A DNA stretch of 64,000 nucleotides, taken from positions 926,883 to 990,882 of the forward strand of contig NADL03000009.1 of assembly GCA_002205965.3 (NCBI GenBank), read 5' to 3'. Shown piece after piece: positions 12,730 to 25,919 of this stretch; the first letter of the stretch is position 1; each line of letters begins with the position of its first letter. This DNA comes from Kappaphycus alvarezii. Taxonomy: Eukaryota > Rhodophyta > Florideophyceae > Gigartinales > Solieriaceae. Both the position numbers and the translations under genes were made by a program. Under the pieces are notes generated by a model that worked only from the letters and a program-made list of their open reading frames with translations, had not been told where the DNA came from and searched no databases.

Positions 12730-12733
12730 CTAG

Positions 12734-13061
12734 GGAGGGGAAATCTTGGTTATTTTTGATGCATGGAAGATGTGGTCGATTATATCCACGCGGCTAATGC
12801 GTTATGCGGGAAAAGTCGTCGCTGATAGGTAACACTACAGTACATGACCTTCCTTACAGAGCCGCCTCAATGCCGGCGAGCAGCCACGCCGCGTTGCACA
12901 TAACGGCCGCAGCAGCGTGCTTTTGGGTAAACACAGCTCTAACCACCCCATAGGTCTCCATCGCTCGAACGGCACGTTCCGCGCTGCCTCCTTCCAACGG
13001 CCCAGGTGCTTACGGTGGTTAGCTATACACCCAACATCGGAGCGCCTGTGGCCAGAATCGC
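12734..13061. other. Intergenic, nothing recognised
   Basis: No coding frame or repeat of note was seen. Confidence 0.35.
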
Positions 13062-13100
13062 CAGTACAGTAGTGTACAGTGGTAGTACACTACTGTACTG
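13062..13100. repeat. Perfect 16-bp inverted repeat
   Basis: The left arm CAGTACAGTAGTGTAC (13062-13077) and right arm GTACACTACTGTACTG (13085-13100) are exact reverse complements around a 7-nt spacer. They could form a cruciform or hairpin. The CAGTACAGTA core recurs elsewhere in the window. Confidence 0.75.
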
Positions 13101-14050
13101 TACCATAAAAAAATTTAACTAGCAGCTAAAAGAATAAAGCACAGTAGGCTACCTTAAAAAATCGTCATACCTAGTACTATAAACTCAAAAGTCACCTTCC
13201 AGCAACTGCTACTAACACCACCTAGTCCTCAATCTGCAACCGGGTGCAGTATACAGTGAGCCCGATCAGCTCACCCAAAATTTTGCCAACCCCTGCAAGA
13301 ACCCCCCAACCGCAACACACTCATTTCTCTTTCTCGCCTGGCCTCTCACAGACACTCCTTGGACCAAAGCAACTAACTTCTAAGCCTCGCACATCACAAA
13401 AGAGCATATTTACTCGCGCGCGCCGTCTTCCCGTCGAATTTCGGTGTTGATTCAGGTCAGAGAAAGCATTCGGGACTTGTCATCCACTGAGCTTGTAAAT
13501 GCAAAGGAATAAGGTAATATCGTCATCCAAAAATCCCTCCGCGGTCTAGTAGGATGGTGAAAACCAAACTAGTTGCGGTTAGTGAAAAGCTAGAAATTAG
13601 GTCGAGGCGAAGACTTAGTTTGTGTAGAGCCGAGTTTGGGAACTTTGAACGCAGTTGAGGAGTTAGAGTGAATGGAGACCTGCGTTCTTTTTCTCAAGAA
13701 GTTACCAGTTAATCATCGGTTTTACAAAGAGGCGGAGAGAAGATCCAGGTAACACCGCTAGCACTCGGATAGAATGGCATAAAGGTCCGAGGGAGAATAC
13801 AAGGTCAGCAGATTAGGGTTTCCGCGGCTGAAAAGAGTCTCAGGTCGGAGTTTCCCGCAAGAAGAGGAAAACTAAGATTCCATGTGGATGCCTCCCACCC
13901 ATCAAAACAAGGAAGCACAGAGAAGCACTAAAAAAAGGCATGAAACAGTAAAAATAGTGGCGGAAGTTCAGGAGGCATAGGCCTTCAAGTGACTCGGGCG
14001 CAAGGCATAGAGAAATAATCTCCTCGCATGGATGGGGCGACAGGACTGAA
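13101..14050. other. No gene recognised left of the first gypsy fragment
   Basis: This may include the downstream flank or a decayed LTR of the minus-strand gypsy element, but I could find no paired terminal repeat. Open frames here are short. Confidence 0.3.
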
Positions 14051-14053
14051 GAC

Positions 14054-17000
14054 TCACATATGAGGTGAGCTAGCATCCGGAACGTGCAACTTTCCAAACG
14101 CGGGAAGGCCAGTAGTAGCGCCATTTAAGGGAAGGAGACTTAGCGGCTGATGGTTAAGCCTGCCCATGCGCCACCGGAATCCAACCCACCAAGTTAGAAA
14201 TACGAGGCTTTGTCGAGGTTGAATCAACAAATCTACGCATCTGTTCCTCTCCATGTTGACTTCGAAGGGCGGAGGAGATCGGAATTTCCAACTTGCGATG
14301 TATATCAGAAGCGTTGGCTATCAACGCGACGGGCTCAGAGGGACTCATGAGCGGAACTGCTCCGAACATCAGTTCGAATGGCAAAGCTCAAACGGAAAGG
14401 CGACGGCGGTGGTATCCGTACAAGAAAAGGGACAAAAATCTTCGCAATCTATCCCTTGGACGACTACTATCTTCTTATCGGCGTTTTTGATGGTTCGTAG
14501 CATCCTTTCGGCTCTACTACTAGACATGGGAGCACATTGGTCTTGGTAATTCCATGTTTTTTATGAAATCCGCTATGGCCGCAGCGGTGAAGCACCCAGA
14601 GTTGTCGGAGATATTAGTCTTCAGGGGACCAAAGGGGGCATAACTTCGCTTTTTATGAACTGGGCGACGGTTGTAGCCGATGAGTTTGAGGTGGCAACTG
14701 CGATTGGCCAACCTGTCAAATGCTCTTATGCGATAAGAAGATACTTTCTCCCTGCGTTTTATATCGGTAGAGGTCCCGCGAAGTCTACCGAATAAGTTTA
14801 GAAGGTATTCGTCATCGGGACATTCAAACTCGTGCGGTACGGCGGAAGAGGTCTCGTCTTCTGGCAACCCTTGCAACTTTTCACGTAGTTGTGAATGTCT
14901 CGGTAGATCTGCGGTCAACAATAACGGTCGAAGACAAATTTCTTTGTCGTCTCCTTTTCCGAGTGTCCACCATTGTCATGAAAGGTCTTCAATATAGCGA
15001 CCCTGTCCTTCATAAATGGTACGGCTTTAGCCCCTTCCTGGTGGATCCAAGAAGCTTTCCTTCCCTCATCATGAAGGTTTTAGCTGTTAGCTTCATCGAA
15101 CGACGCTTTTACTCACTATCAACTCAGATCTTTAAACCTTGCAAATGACGGGCAACGTCGAGAAGGAAAGGCTCAATTGTGGGATTCTCTTCGGCGGTGG
15201 CAGAATCCAGTGAGGCAACTAAGTCTCCTTCATCAGGTTCAGAAGGAAGGAGACGACCCGGCAGGTACTGCATGAGAGAGGTAGTCAGCTGTTCCGTTTC
15301 CTGCGCCTTGCCTGTACTCTACCTCGAATTCATACTCCGCAAGGAAGTCCATCCAGCGGGCCAGACTTCCATGAATATCGTTTTCTTGAAAGCATAAAGA
15401 AGGATTGATATGGTCGGTAATGAGCTTGAACGGTTCTGTCGATAACAGATACATCCAAAATTACCTTAAAGCGAAAATGACGGCGAGGGCCTCCCTATCG
15501 CAGGCGGAATAGTTACGTTCTGCTGAATTAATCGATTCATGCTTGCGTACCACAAGAGATGAAGCTTGCTATCCTCCTTCTTTTGGGCCATAACTTGCCC
15601 TATGCCGATATTAGAAGCGTCGTTTCCACGATGAAGGGCGAGTCGAAGTCCGGGAAGGCTATCACTGCCGGAGACGTAAGCTTCTCTTTCAGAGTTTCGA
15701 AGGCGGTAGTTATCTCTTCAGTCCCCTCGAATTTCTTGTTATTCGAAATTGTTGCGTGAAGGGCAGCGGATTTTCCGGCAAAATCTTTGATGAAACGACG
15801 TTAGTACCCGGAGAGGCCAAGAAAGCTACGCAACTACGTTGAGTTGGTAGGGGCGGGGGGCCTCTTGGTGGTATCGATATTCTCCTCGTCGACGCGGACT
15901 CTATGCTTGTCCACGAAGTGACCAAGTAGCTTTACGCTTGGCATAGCAAACGCGCATTTTGTAATCTTAAGTTGAAGTCCTGCGTCCCCGACTGCCTTGA
16001 AAACGACAGTTAGGTGATCAATATGCTCCTACATAAAGGTAAAAAGGATTAATTAATCATATAAATACACCCTGGCGAAGGTAGTGTCTTTCAATAAGTA
16101 ATATATCATGCGCTAAATGTAGAATGTGCGTTCATTAGACCAAATGGAATTTATCGAACTTAAAGGTACCAAAACGGCTGACGGACGTAGTCATTTCCTT
16201 ATATTCCTCTGCCATACGGGTTTGCCAGTATCCCTCAAACAAATCAAGGGTGGTAAAGATAGAGATACCCTTTAGATCGTCGAAGATCTCCTCTATCTTG
16301 GGCAGTGGCCAGCGATCCGTATTCATTTTTCGGGTCAGAGTGCGATAATCCACGAGAAGCGAGGCCTAACATCCTCCTTCGTTAATATAACGACCGGGAA
16401 CGACCACGCCGACGACGCTGGAGTGATGATACCAGCACCTAAAATGTTTTCGATTTCTCGACAGGCAATTCCGTTGTGTCGAGGCGACATTCGGCGAGCC
16501 CTGTGGTAGATCGGGGTAGGTACTTCATCTCAAAGGAATGCTTCGCCGGAACGGCTGCAGGACGTAGCTCTTCTATAGTCCAGGCGACGATTACTGTGTT
16601 GCGAAGCAATCAATACATATCTCCTTTCGTTTCTTCCTTCAAATGAGCGAGTCGGGCCCTCAGAGAATCAAGCATTTTCTCTTTCTTTTCTTCTTCTTCA
16701 ATGGTACTTTTTGCAATGGTTAGCATCCCCTTCCGATCCCGAAGATTTGTCCTCGCGGATGGCCAGGAACAGTTATTCTTCTGACTAGTCCCACGACTCC
16801 GGACCGGCGTTATAATCAGACGTAAAATCTTCACTGGAAGTCCCTGTCTATTCGCCCTCGACCAGTTCCTTCTCGGTAGACTTATTGTCAGGCTCGAGCA
16901 GCAGCATCACTTCTTGGGAACCAATGGTTAAGCGAACACTCTGCGACCAGAAATCCATGTTTGAAAGCTAAGCTGTGAGCGTGGAGAGACCTATTATGAT

Positions 17001-17345
17001 GTCTAGTCGGGACTTATCGACGACAAGGAGCTATAATTTGACGGCCTGGCCCCCGAACGCCGTCGGAACCTTGACTAGCGAGCACAAAGGAAGAGCTGGC
17101 ACCATTCGCAACAGTGATCCTACTAGAAGTATATTTCGGTGAGATATAGGCGTCGAGACAAATCAGCCAGTATGATGTCCGGCATGACGCCCGGTACGGC
17201 GCCAGAGTCCATTAGAGCCCAGACCTTGGCACAGTAAACTTTGAGTTGAACCAACCGTAATAAACGAGGACCGAAATTAGAAACGACTGCGACACGTGAA
17301 ATAGACTGTTTTCCAAACAACCGGCGCAAAACTTTGGTAGCTCCT
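14054..17345 (-). mobile_element. Ty3/gypsy retrotransposon fragment, family 1 (decayed)
   Basis: The minus strand reads in canonical Ty3 order. Protease: ALMDSGAVPGVMPDI (about 17200), with the D-S/T-G active-site triplet as DSG. Reverse transcriptase: MNTDRWPLPKIEEIFDDL, then FTTLDLFEGYWQ (16150-16350). RT tail: KCAFAMPSVKLLGHFVD and LRSFLGLSGY (15800-15960). RNase H: EYEFEVEYRQGAGN (about 15300). Integrase: SGCFTAAAIADFIKNM (about 14590), then an integrase C-terminal part to about 14060. Many stops and frameshifts make it inactive. No gag or LTR is visible. It is truncated at its 5' end where it abuts the plus-strand gypsy copy near 17345. Confidence 0.8.
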
Positions 17346-19856
17346 GTGAAAAGTTCGATCGAATTGGAGGTACGAGATTTTTTCTCCAAGTTTGATCTGA
17401 AAACGGGATTTCATCAGATAAGGGGAAACCAGAGGACGTCGAAAAGACTGCGTTCAATACAAAGTACGGGCAATTTGAATATATTGTTATGCCAATGGGA
17501 CTTTGCAAAGCTCTTGCTACGTTCCAAACTTTGATGATCCAGATATTCTATGATTGCATCGATGTATTCCTGGCTACCTATATGGATGATATTCATATAT
17601 TCTGTAAGAATGAGGAAGTACATTACGAACATCTGGAAATTGTATTAAAGAGACTTAAGGATCACAAGCTGTACATCTCTCCGAAGAAATGCTCTTTTTT
17701 GCAGACTGAGCTAAAGTTTTTGGGTTCAATAGTCGGGAAGGACGACATTCGTGTCAATCCTGAGAAGGTCGAAGTGTTACAAACTTGGCCGAAACATGAA
17801 TCTCTAACGGAGTTGAGAAGTTTGTGATGAAGCTTTCCAGAAGCTAAAGGAAGCGGACACTGGCTCTAATCTTAGTCGATCCTAATTGGAAAAAGCCATT
17901 TCGTGGTCATGTATATGCTTCACAGCTTGCTGTCGGTGGAACCCTAACACAGTTGGATGAGAATGGAAGGGATCGTGTAATTTCTTTTTATTCAAAGAAG
18001 CTTTCACCAACTGAGTCGGACTACAATGCAAATGACAGAGAGCTTCTGGCTTTGATTAATTTCTTGGGAAGATTCAGGTGCTGTCTTGAAGGTTATGAAT
18101 TTGAGATTTTCACAGACAACCAAGTGCTTAAGAGTCTCTTCACAAAACCGAAACGGAGTCGGAAAGAAGCACGTTGGTTGGAAACTCTCGGTAACTTCGG
18201 AATCTTTCCCATCCCACTGAAGATTGGAAGAATTCACGTCTTGGGAGACGCATTATCCCAAGCTCCGCACGTGACGAGCGGAGATCGTGACGTCTCAGTG
18301 AATGACGTCGAATTTCCATATCTTGATGTGAATCAGATCATTCTTCTGTATGATGACGACCAGTTCTTCGGTCCAGTGGTAAAAGTCATGGAAGGAGAGT
18401 GGCCCGAGAATATGATTCAGAAGCAGAAACTTGAAAGAATTCTGCCGACATTCCAAAAAGATGGTTCGAGGCTGTTTTACAATTGAAAGTTGTGCGTACC
18501 AAGAAGGTGAGTTTCGGATATTTTGCAAATTGCTCACGACTCGAAAGTTGGTGGACTTTTTAAATTTGCGAAACACTGTCCAGATTAGATAATTTCCGTT
18601 GGGAACATAAGAGCCGGGATGTTCGAAAGTATTGTGAAGGATGTCTCACGTGTCAGCAGTATAAGGACTCTAATCAGGAAAATTTGACTTATCCAATGTC
18701 ACTAGAATTGCCTTATCGCAGATGGGGATCATTAGCTACAGATTTCATTGTAAGGCTACCCCTCACGAGGAGTGGTTTTGATGCGATCACGACTTGGGCT
18801 GATCGACTTACTCGTCGAGTCCATTTTATGAAATCCAGAACATCAGATACTGCTGAGGACACGGCTCGAGACTTCTTCGCGAACATCTTCAAGAACCACG
18901 GGTGGCCGGATGATATGACCTCAGATAGGGAAAGCAAGTTCATTCCAAAGTTTTGGGAGACACTGATGAATCTTTGTGGGGTGAAATTGAGAATATCTAC
19001 AAGTAGACACCCACAAACAGATGTTGCTTCCGAGATTTTGAATAGGATGATCGAGAACTATCTCCGTTGCTATTGTTCGTATCATCAGGATGACTGGGAT
19101 GAATTGCTTCCTTCTGCATAATTTGCATACAACTCGGCTGTGAGCGATGATCTTGGTATATCACTATTTGAGCTGGACTTGGGATGGACACCTAAATCGC
19201 CATTGGACTCCTTGGCTTGCAGCAGCATACCTCTTCAGAGCTTGGACGACTTTCGTGCCAAGCTCAAGGTTTCTCTTGAGGATGCGCGATTTGCCAACAA
19301 AGTGGAAAAGGCTCCACAAGCTGCATATGCTTCAAGGCGATGCAAGTTTTCCGAATATAAAGTCAGTTCAAAGCTGTGGATCAATCGTTCGTTGTTTACG
19401 GATGTTTATTGTAGGTCCCAGGATTCTAAAAAGCTTTGTGCGCGCAGGTTTGGGCCATTTGTGGTTAAGGCGCTAATTGGTAAGAATGCTGTTCGACTGG
19501 ATCTCCCTGCTCACTTTAAAATCCACCTAGTCATTTATATCATTCACACAACACCACATTTGTAGCAGCCCGGCGACATTGCTTTACCCATTCCTCCTGC
19601 ACCTGCACCGCTTGAACTGGCTGGTGGACCAGAACAGGAAGTTGAGGTTATCTTGGATCAAAAAAAGGTTGGATGCGGTTACAAGTTCTTGGTTTTGATG
19701 CGCGGTGTGCCACGTCATGAGGCGGAGTGGCAACCAACGAAGGACTTTGTTGATGTTACGGAAGATGGGTCTGCTGTAGTAACGGATGCTTTCCAAGAGT
19801 ATATTCGGAAACATAATATACTCCCACAGTATCATTGACGAGGACGTCAATAGTCC

Positions 19857-19870
19857 GGGGGAGGGAATAG
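19857..19870 (+). promoter_or_regulatory. Polypurine tract of gypsy copy 1
   Basis: GGGGGAGGGAATAG lies directly before the LTR start TGTAACA. This is the expected plus-strand priming site and is conserved in copy 2. Confidence 0.7.
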
Positions 19871-20055
19871 TGTAACAATGTCTCTGTTACACGACTGTGT
19901 AATAGAGAATTGTTCGCTGTCGATATTCCAATTCTCTATTTCACAGTGGTATAACAGAGAAAGTGCACCACTCTTGATAGAATCTAGAAGCTGTATGTAA
20001 CCGGGTAGCGGTTTTATTGCTGAGTATTTATTTTTCTCTACAGTATTTATTTTCT
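19871..20055 (+). repeat. 3' LTR (partial) of gypsy copy 1
   Basis: It starts TGTAACAATGTCTCTGTTAC and matches the reverse complement of 34330-34522 through TTTTATTGCTGAGTATT and on to about 20055, where similarity fades. No 5' LTR remains. Confidence 0.7.
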
Positions 20056-20960
20056 ATTTTTGTCTTTTGGAAGCATTTTTTTGAAAAAAATCGTCTTATA
20101 GAAATCGGATCCTCCATTTTCCCAAAAAGCCATAATAAGCTGAGAACAATGATTTTAAAACACCAGCTACATACTTATAAATCACGAAAGCATAACCAAG
20201 TCGACTAATATTGATGTATGCAACAGATACAGGATTAAAGGCGTGACGTTTTTGGCCTGTTGTCATTATTTTTACTGTTCAGTCCAAGAAATTCATTTCT
20301 TTTGCCAGATTACTGTAACAAAATCTAACCATAGCCAAACTTACACACTAGCTAAGCTAATTGTATTGAATTATATTAAAATTTTGATCTTCTACCCTGT
20401 TAGTTCTTTAGATGGTCTTGGGAAGATCCGTTCCGAAATTCATTGTATCGATTGCCCATTTTTCGATATTAAAAATGGAGAGCCTGCATTAACCATCATA
20501 TGCTTTCAAATGGCTACGAACACCAATTTCAACTTCCAAAATTACTCACAGAGCCTCTCCGGAAGATTCTTCTGAAATCCCTCACCCAAGTTGGCTGCTC
20601 TATCCACATCTCGGTTATACTCGTAGCTCTCACAGAAAGAACTTATCTCGTTTACTTGTGATAACCTCGTACAAAAGGATTCAAAATTTTATTCGCGCAC
20701 TTCCCTCAATTATGCATTATATGTGAAGCATAGAAGTGGTGAATCTTTTATCGAAATTTCTGAAAGGTATCAAACTCATATTCTCTCATCGGGCGTTTTA
20801 TAAAATAACGAGAACACGGCTTTGAGGCTATTATTTAATTCATGGAATATTTATTCATACTGGCCGTACTGGTGAGCGGTATCATACACCAAGATACTTC
20901 AGATTCCTCGGAAAGACTAATTTTTAGGCTTTAGAGATAATTTGCGCAACACTTCACAAT
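20056..20960. other. AT-rich, no gene recognised
   Basis: Open frames are short and AT-driven. No terminal repeat of the neighbouring Harbinger remnant could be identified. Confidence 0.35.
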
Positions 20961-20968
20961 ACTTATCT

Positions 20969-22208
20969 CTAGTCGTTTCTTCTCGGTCGCATGTAAACAA
21001 GTTGGTTTAGTCTCTCAGCGATGCGGTCCCCTAAAGTTGAATTCTCTCGGCCGTGATGTATATTACTATCTGAATCTTGCTCCAAGTGCAAAAGATCCTG
21101 TAAATATACAACTAGTTGACCCCCTGCATTGTTTTCATAAGCCATTGGAGCAACATTAGGCGTTAATTCATGAGAACGAACGACTAGAAAGTTATGCAAC
21201 TTGCATGCGACTAGTATAATCAAAGTTTTTATTGGCAAGGTTGAACAGCAGCGGACCCCAGAATATACCAAACCGTGTTACAAGAATACCGAAGGACTGT
21301 TCTACATTGATGCCGCAAGACGTAAAAAAAATTAAAGGAGCTCTGTGTTGTTGACAGTTATCTCCCGTAGTACGGAGTCAAGACGTTTCCCCCGTTTTGA
21401 TTCGCTTCATCCGCTGCTATGCGACATCAAGCGGGCAAGGCGCCATATGCTACCACATCACCAAGTCGCGTGTCTTGAAAAGCCATTGAGTCATGGGTCG
21501 ACACCGCATAGCGGGCAGACACAAAATGAAACTTATATTAAGCATTGATGGCAGCCTGAACAGAGATTGCGAAAAAACCCTTGCGATTGTAGTATTTGGG
21601 GGGGTCAGGAGTGTCACTGAGCTTTGGATGATGAATCGCAATAGCGATTCCGTCCAATGCCGCAATGATTCCAGAAAGGGTGCTTCGACGGGCACTTCGA
21701 AACAAATCCGACTCACGTCTGCACTCTTCTTCAGTAATCGGGAAACGCAGGGGACGCAAACAGGAATTTAAAGCAGCCAATGTCTCATCGAAAAAAGAAA
21801 CGTTTTCGCTCGTGCTACGCCATATCCCAAACTCTCCATATAGCTCCCGCCGGCTAGAAGCCGTTACGTGATACATAGCATAACCTCTGGAGTAGCAGTT
21901 GCTCCCTGCGTTCCTGTACGAATAAACTTGCGCAGGAATGTCGGTTTGATGAGTTCAAGGATTGTTTTGAACTGCGAGGGTGTAACTCGGTAAAGACGGG
22001 GAAAATGTTGATGCCCAATTTCATCAATGTGCTCATGAAGATCGAAATGCCTTCGATGCCTCAGAGTCTGGTGTTGTAGACCATCGGCAATTTTTGTCTT
22101 GTGCAAAGTATTACAGAGAGGAGGCCCGAAAGGAGCGTGAGCAAGATGCCAGAGAACGAAAGACGAGTGCGCCGATCTCCGTTCCATGCTCGATAGACAG
22201 CTAAGCAT
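20969..22208 (-). pseudogene. PIF/Harbinger transposase (DDE_Tnp_4 type), degenerate
   Basis: The N-terminal part at 22208-21864 contains HFPRLYRVTPSQFKTILEL, typical of Harbinger transposases. The catalytic core shows ALDGIAIAIHHPKLSDTPD followed by YYNRKGFFAI (21600-21560), AADEANQNGG (about 21410) and NVEQSFGILVTRFG (about 21290). These supply the D, D and E positions. VACKLHNFLV (about 21190) is the conserved C-terminal element. At least four frame breaks or stops lie between 22036 and 21240. No terminal inverted repeats or 3-bp duplication were found, and the Myb-like partner ORF of active Harbinger elements is not evident. Confidence 0.8.
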
Positions 22209-23124
22209 CTAATGCGGCGCTTTACTGCCGGTCAAATGTTGATACGCTTGAAAGGGTCCATGCAATGGTCTAAGTTGCTTCGGCTGCCCATGAACAGGAT
22301 AGCCGTACAAAAAAGGCAAAATATCGTCAAATCCGACGACAGACAGCATAATGGTTGAGGGGTAGGCCTTCCAGAATGTAAAAACTAATAGTGTGGGCCA
22401 TTCATAAAAATTTCCGCTTCCATGGACGGGACTGTTGCATAGCGACAACGAAAACGTGAGATATACCGTTGTTGGTTCGGCGTTCCCCAGAAAAAATCTG
22501 ATCATTATAACAGCCCTCACTCAATTTCATGATGTAATTGAATGATTAAAAATAATTAGAGCTAAGTGAGAATCTAACTGGGACACATCCAATTTCGACT
22601 GTATGCGCACCGTGATCTGTATAGGTTGAAAATGTTGGGTGATTTATTGTTTGAAAGAAATGGTCGGATGTGGCCCGCAGTCTCGTAGACTATGACGGAT
22701 GTTTCCTCATTATTTTCCTTAACGAACGGCTCAAGATCTCTATAGAAATGTCGCAACTAGTTGTGAACTTTGTTACATATCATTTTTCGCATTAGGATTT
22801 AATCAACAAACAGACGAAACATATTGGGGAATTTACCAAATGGCACAACGTATATCGAAAATAAATACTTTATCTACATGTTGTCCTTAAGCAGCTATGA
22901 TTTTGTTATCATTCCGACCACAAACATTATTCTTAAGTTACATAATGTCACGAGAAAATCACGAGAATAACAAATTCGAATAGGGAGACTGATACCTGCA
23001 TGTTGAGAAGGCTGACCCGCTACAGACACTGCGCACGTTGACCTGATGGCATAGATGAGCCTCTGATGAAGCCGAGACTTCACTCTCTCATTAAGCATCT
23101 TTTACGAGTCATGACGGCGGCCAC
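22209..23124. other. No gene recognised
   Basis: Short frames on both strands with no family resemblance. This could include the 5' part of the Harbinger element. Confidence 0.3.
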
Positions 23125-23494
23125 CTATTCTTCGATGACTTTGGTCGTCGTGCAGAACGGTGATCGCAGAGAGGCGAAGGGTAGCGGCACTAAATTCCAA
23201 CCAAGTCTCGATTTTCCCAGCAGTGTCTCGCTTGGGACAGCCGCCACCTTGGCGGATAGGCCCATAATCTTTCGTTTTTCAGTTGCATTTGCAACGGCTC
23301 TCGCTTCTCGTGCTCCCATTGGCATCTGGTTCGGTCGAAATTGTGACGAAATTGCGCTTTCATATGCCGCCGCGAGAGGGTGCAGAGTATTCATGGCATC
23401 GGACCACCAGTGCACGAGAATATCCACAGGTCGCGCGTCCGGTCCAGGAAGTAAATTCTTTGCCTCGTATTGGACACCGACCCCTTCCGCTTGA
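23125..23494 (-). CDS. Hypothetical protein fragment
   Basis: A minus-strand frame reads without stop from at least 23494 to TAA/TGA near 23125. Its Ala/Arg-rich part includes MGAREARAVANATEKRK. It has no recognised domain. It lies between the Harbinger and hAT remnants and could be an accessory ORF of either, but I see no motif such as a Myb/SANT tryptophan triad to support that. Confidence 0.25.
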
Positions 23495-23679
23495 ACTAAA
23501 GATATTTAATTTACCAAAAACTATTGCAATGTAACATGAACTTACAAAAGGTTGTACTTTAACCGTAATTTACGAAATTATTAAATCAGGGGTTGTTGAT
23601 GGCTACAACATCAAGCACTGTTTCGTCCGACGAAACAATAACCAGATGAAATTACCCGTGAGTCATTAAATGAGGCTCA

Positions 23680-25910
23680 TTTGAAATCAAACTTAATCTG
23701 CTTGATTACCGTTACCGTCAAGAAGATGATCGAGCTTCTCTGGCATCATGGACCAATCCACATCATCGCCTCCTTCCCACGGCATTTCAAGCTCATCTTG
23801 AGGACATTCAAAACGTCCATCTACATCAACCCAGTTCAAAGTCTTATACTGAGTCTGATACTCGACAATCCCTGCAACATCATTTTCTCAACGGGTCTGT
23901 TACGAGCGGAAGCAATAGCAGCATTCTCAACACGATCTATCTGCCAGGAGTTGAATATTAAACTGCTTTGCATGTCTGCCTTATTTTCAGAAAGCTTGTC
24001 TCTATTTTTCCCGTGCACGCGACTCTTTACTTTAAAAATCCGTTCCGCACCAGCAGACGCACTCATTACACAAAATACTCTGGAGGCAACCTTTGCGAGA
24101 GATTCATCCCTGAGAAAACCAGTTTTATCCCACCAGAGGCGGGGGGATAACAAAAACCCGCGTATCAAAACGCCTCTCACTACCAACCCAGACTGCTAGA
24201 CGACGGAACATCTCAGATGTCTCAGCTTCGCTTAGTCCGATATACTGAAAGTCCTTCTGTAAGGCGCTTTCTGGTGCACACATAAGAGTAAAATCCACAA
24301 AAAGCCATTGGACAGCTTCCATAAGAGACTTACTTACAAGTGGGTCAAGAACTAACGCCAAAAAGTGTGCGTCACTTTCAATCCTATGGAAGCGGTCTCT
24401 CAATGCCTTTTCTATCACCGCACGGTCTTCCACAGAAAGAAATATTTGCGAAGCATCCAAAATGGCGCTAAATGCCAAAAGCACAATAGAAATTGGACAC
24501 GAGTCTAGCTCCAGGATAGTGACAACAGCAGAAACGAGATTATAAAAACGAACTGTGGCTTCAAGACTGCGCCAAAAATCTCCATTTGTAGCTGTAATAT
24601 GCACCATAACACCTTATCTGACGGATTGTGAACATTTAAAAGAGCTTCAGATGCCGCTTTCATCTTTCATCAGTCAAAAAATGACAATTGGGCGTTTATT
24701 CTCAAAGACAAAGGAAAACATAACCGAAACGCCGTCCCACCGAGTAGCGGAGAAAGACTTGACAGTTTTTGTGTGAGGTGTCTCAATGAGACGCCGTTTC
24801 GTCAACGCGTATTTGCCAAGTATGTGTGGCGGAAGAAATTTGCAACCATTGAAACATTCTTGAACAATGGACGGACGTTTGATAATGATAACGAGTCTCT
24901 CACAACTGAATAAATTGCATGGCAACAACAACCGTAAGCAGACATGACGTGTCCAAATTCCCTGCTAGCGCCTCACAATATAGTTGCCTAGTCCTCACCA
25001 TAACATTCGGAGAATCAGTCACAAGTCCGTAGGCATCAGAAAATTTTAGATCTCTAAAGCAAGATGTAAAATTCTCCGCCAGGATGCTGTCCAGGTTCCT
25101 TGCCGACTCATGATTCGATCCCAGTCTGAACGATGCGAAGTGAAATGGTATTGGACCACCGGCGAGATAGTTAAAATCCGATCTTGAATTGATATCTGAT
25201 AATACATATACAGTAACACAAATGGATGGTAACTCAATGAGATTTCTGATCTACGCTTCAAGAGCATCCTCCACAGCTGTGGACAGAAAACGCCCTGAAA
25301 TTGAATGCCAATTAGGAGGACGATATGAGTTGCCGAATATCGCAGTCCAAAAGGGTTCCCGGTTTGGACCTTGGCAGCTGCTAAAGCTCATGCCATCCTT
25401 TAAGATTCCAATCGCAAATGCAATATCAATTTCTTCCCGTTGGTTCCGGCTGAGTCTGTTGATGAATGCAAGAATAGATGATTACCAGTTAATCGGGGCT
25501 GTGTTCGATACTGATGCTTGTCCGGAAGAGGACGATTTGGGTAGCCTTTTTGACATCCAGGACTGCTGAATCTCCCAATATGCCTCCGGAAGGTTTCTGC
25601 GAAAAGGCAGACAGTCTACAACGTGATCTTTGAATCGAGTTGTGTTCAGCTTTCGAGTGATAAGGCAAAATTTGTGTTGGACCCTACACTGCTTTCCGCT
25701 GTCAAAACGCTTAATGAACGGGTCGATTTTGAAGCCCTTGGAGTTTCGTGTGCTTTGGCTTCCCTTATGCTCGGCGATTTTCGGATTGTTTGTTTGGTGG
25801 TCATGTGTGGGGCATTACGCTGAATAGTTTGCCATTGCGTGACGGACCCCATCTTCTGCTTGGCGGCTCTCATGAGTTTCGTTTGGGATTGAAGGACTAT
25901 GCATTGCAAC
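23680..25910 (-). pseudogene. hAT-family transposase, degenerate
   Basis: Reading leftwards: TAIFGNSYRPPNWHSISGR with SISGRFLSTAVEDALEA (25420-25270), the hAT segment where the protein selects R-P..P-S-R-x-x-I. Then TDSPNVMVRTRQLYCEA (about 25000), the D-S-x-x-N catalytic aspartate context. Then FSATRWDGVSVMFSFVF (about 24745), the T-R-W block. Then a helical middle part (24607-24190). Finally AGAERIFKVKSRVHGKNRD (24060-24000), the C-terminal dimerisation (Dimer_Tnp_hAT) motif S-A-x-E-R-x-F. Frame breaks separate all these parts. A possible N-terminal region extends to about 25910. Terminal repeats are not convincingly visible. Confidence 0.75.
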
Positions 25911-25919
25911 GAATGAGGT

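Larger units (their letters stand above)
17345..20055 (+). mobile_element. Ty3/gypsy chromovirus, family 2, copy 1 (5'-truncated)
   Basis: It begins inside the reverse transcriptase ([14 protein letters not shown]) and keeps YMDDIHIF, the catalytic box (about 17580). RNase H follows (FTDNQVLKSLFTKPKR), then integrase with ATDFIVRLP, TSDRESKFIPKFW and SEILNRMIENYL carrying the D-D-E residues (18735-19060). A chromodomain-like C-terminus (MRGVPRHEAEWQPTKDFVD, 19690-19750) ends at the stop at 19836-19838. A polypurine tract and LTR follow. A segment between RT and RNase H, near 17825, is deleted relative to copy 2. Frame breaks at 17827, 18483 and 19121 make it non-functional. Confidence 0.85.
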
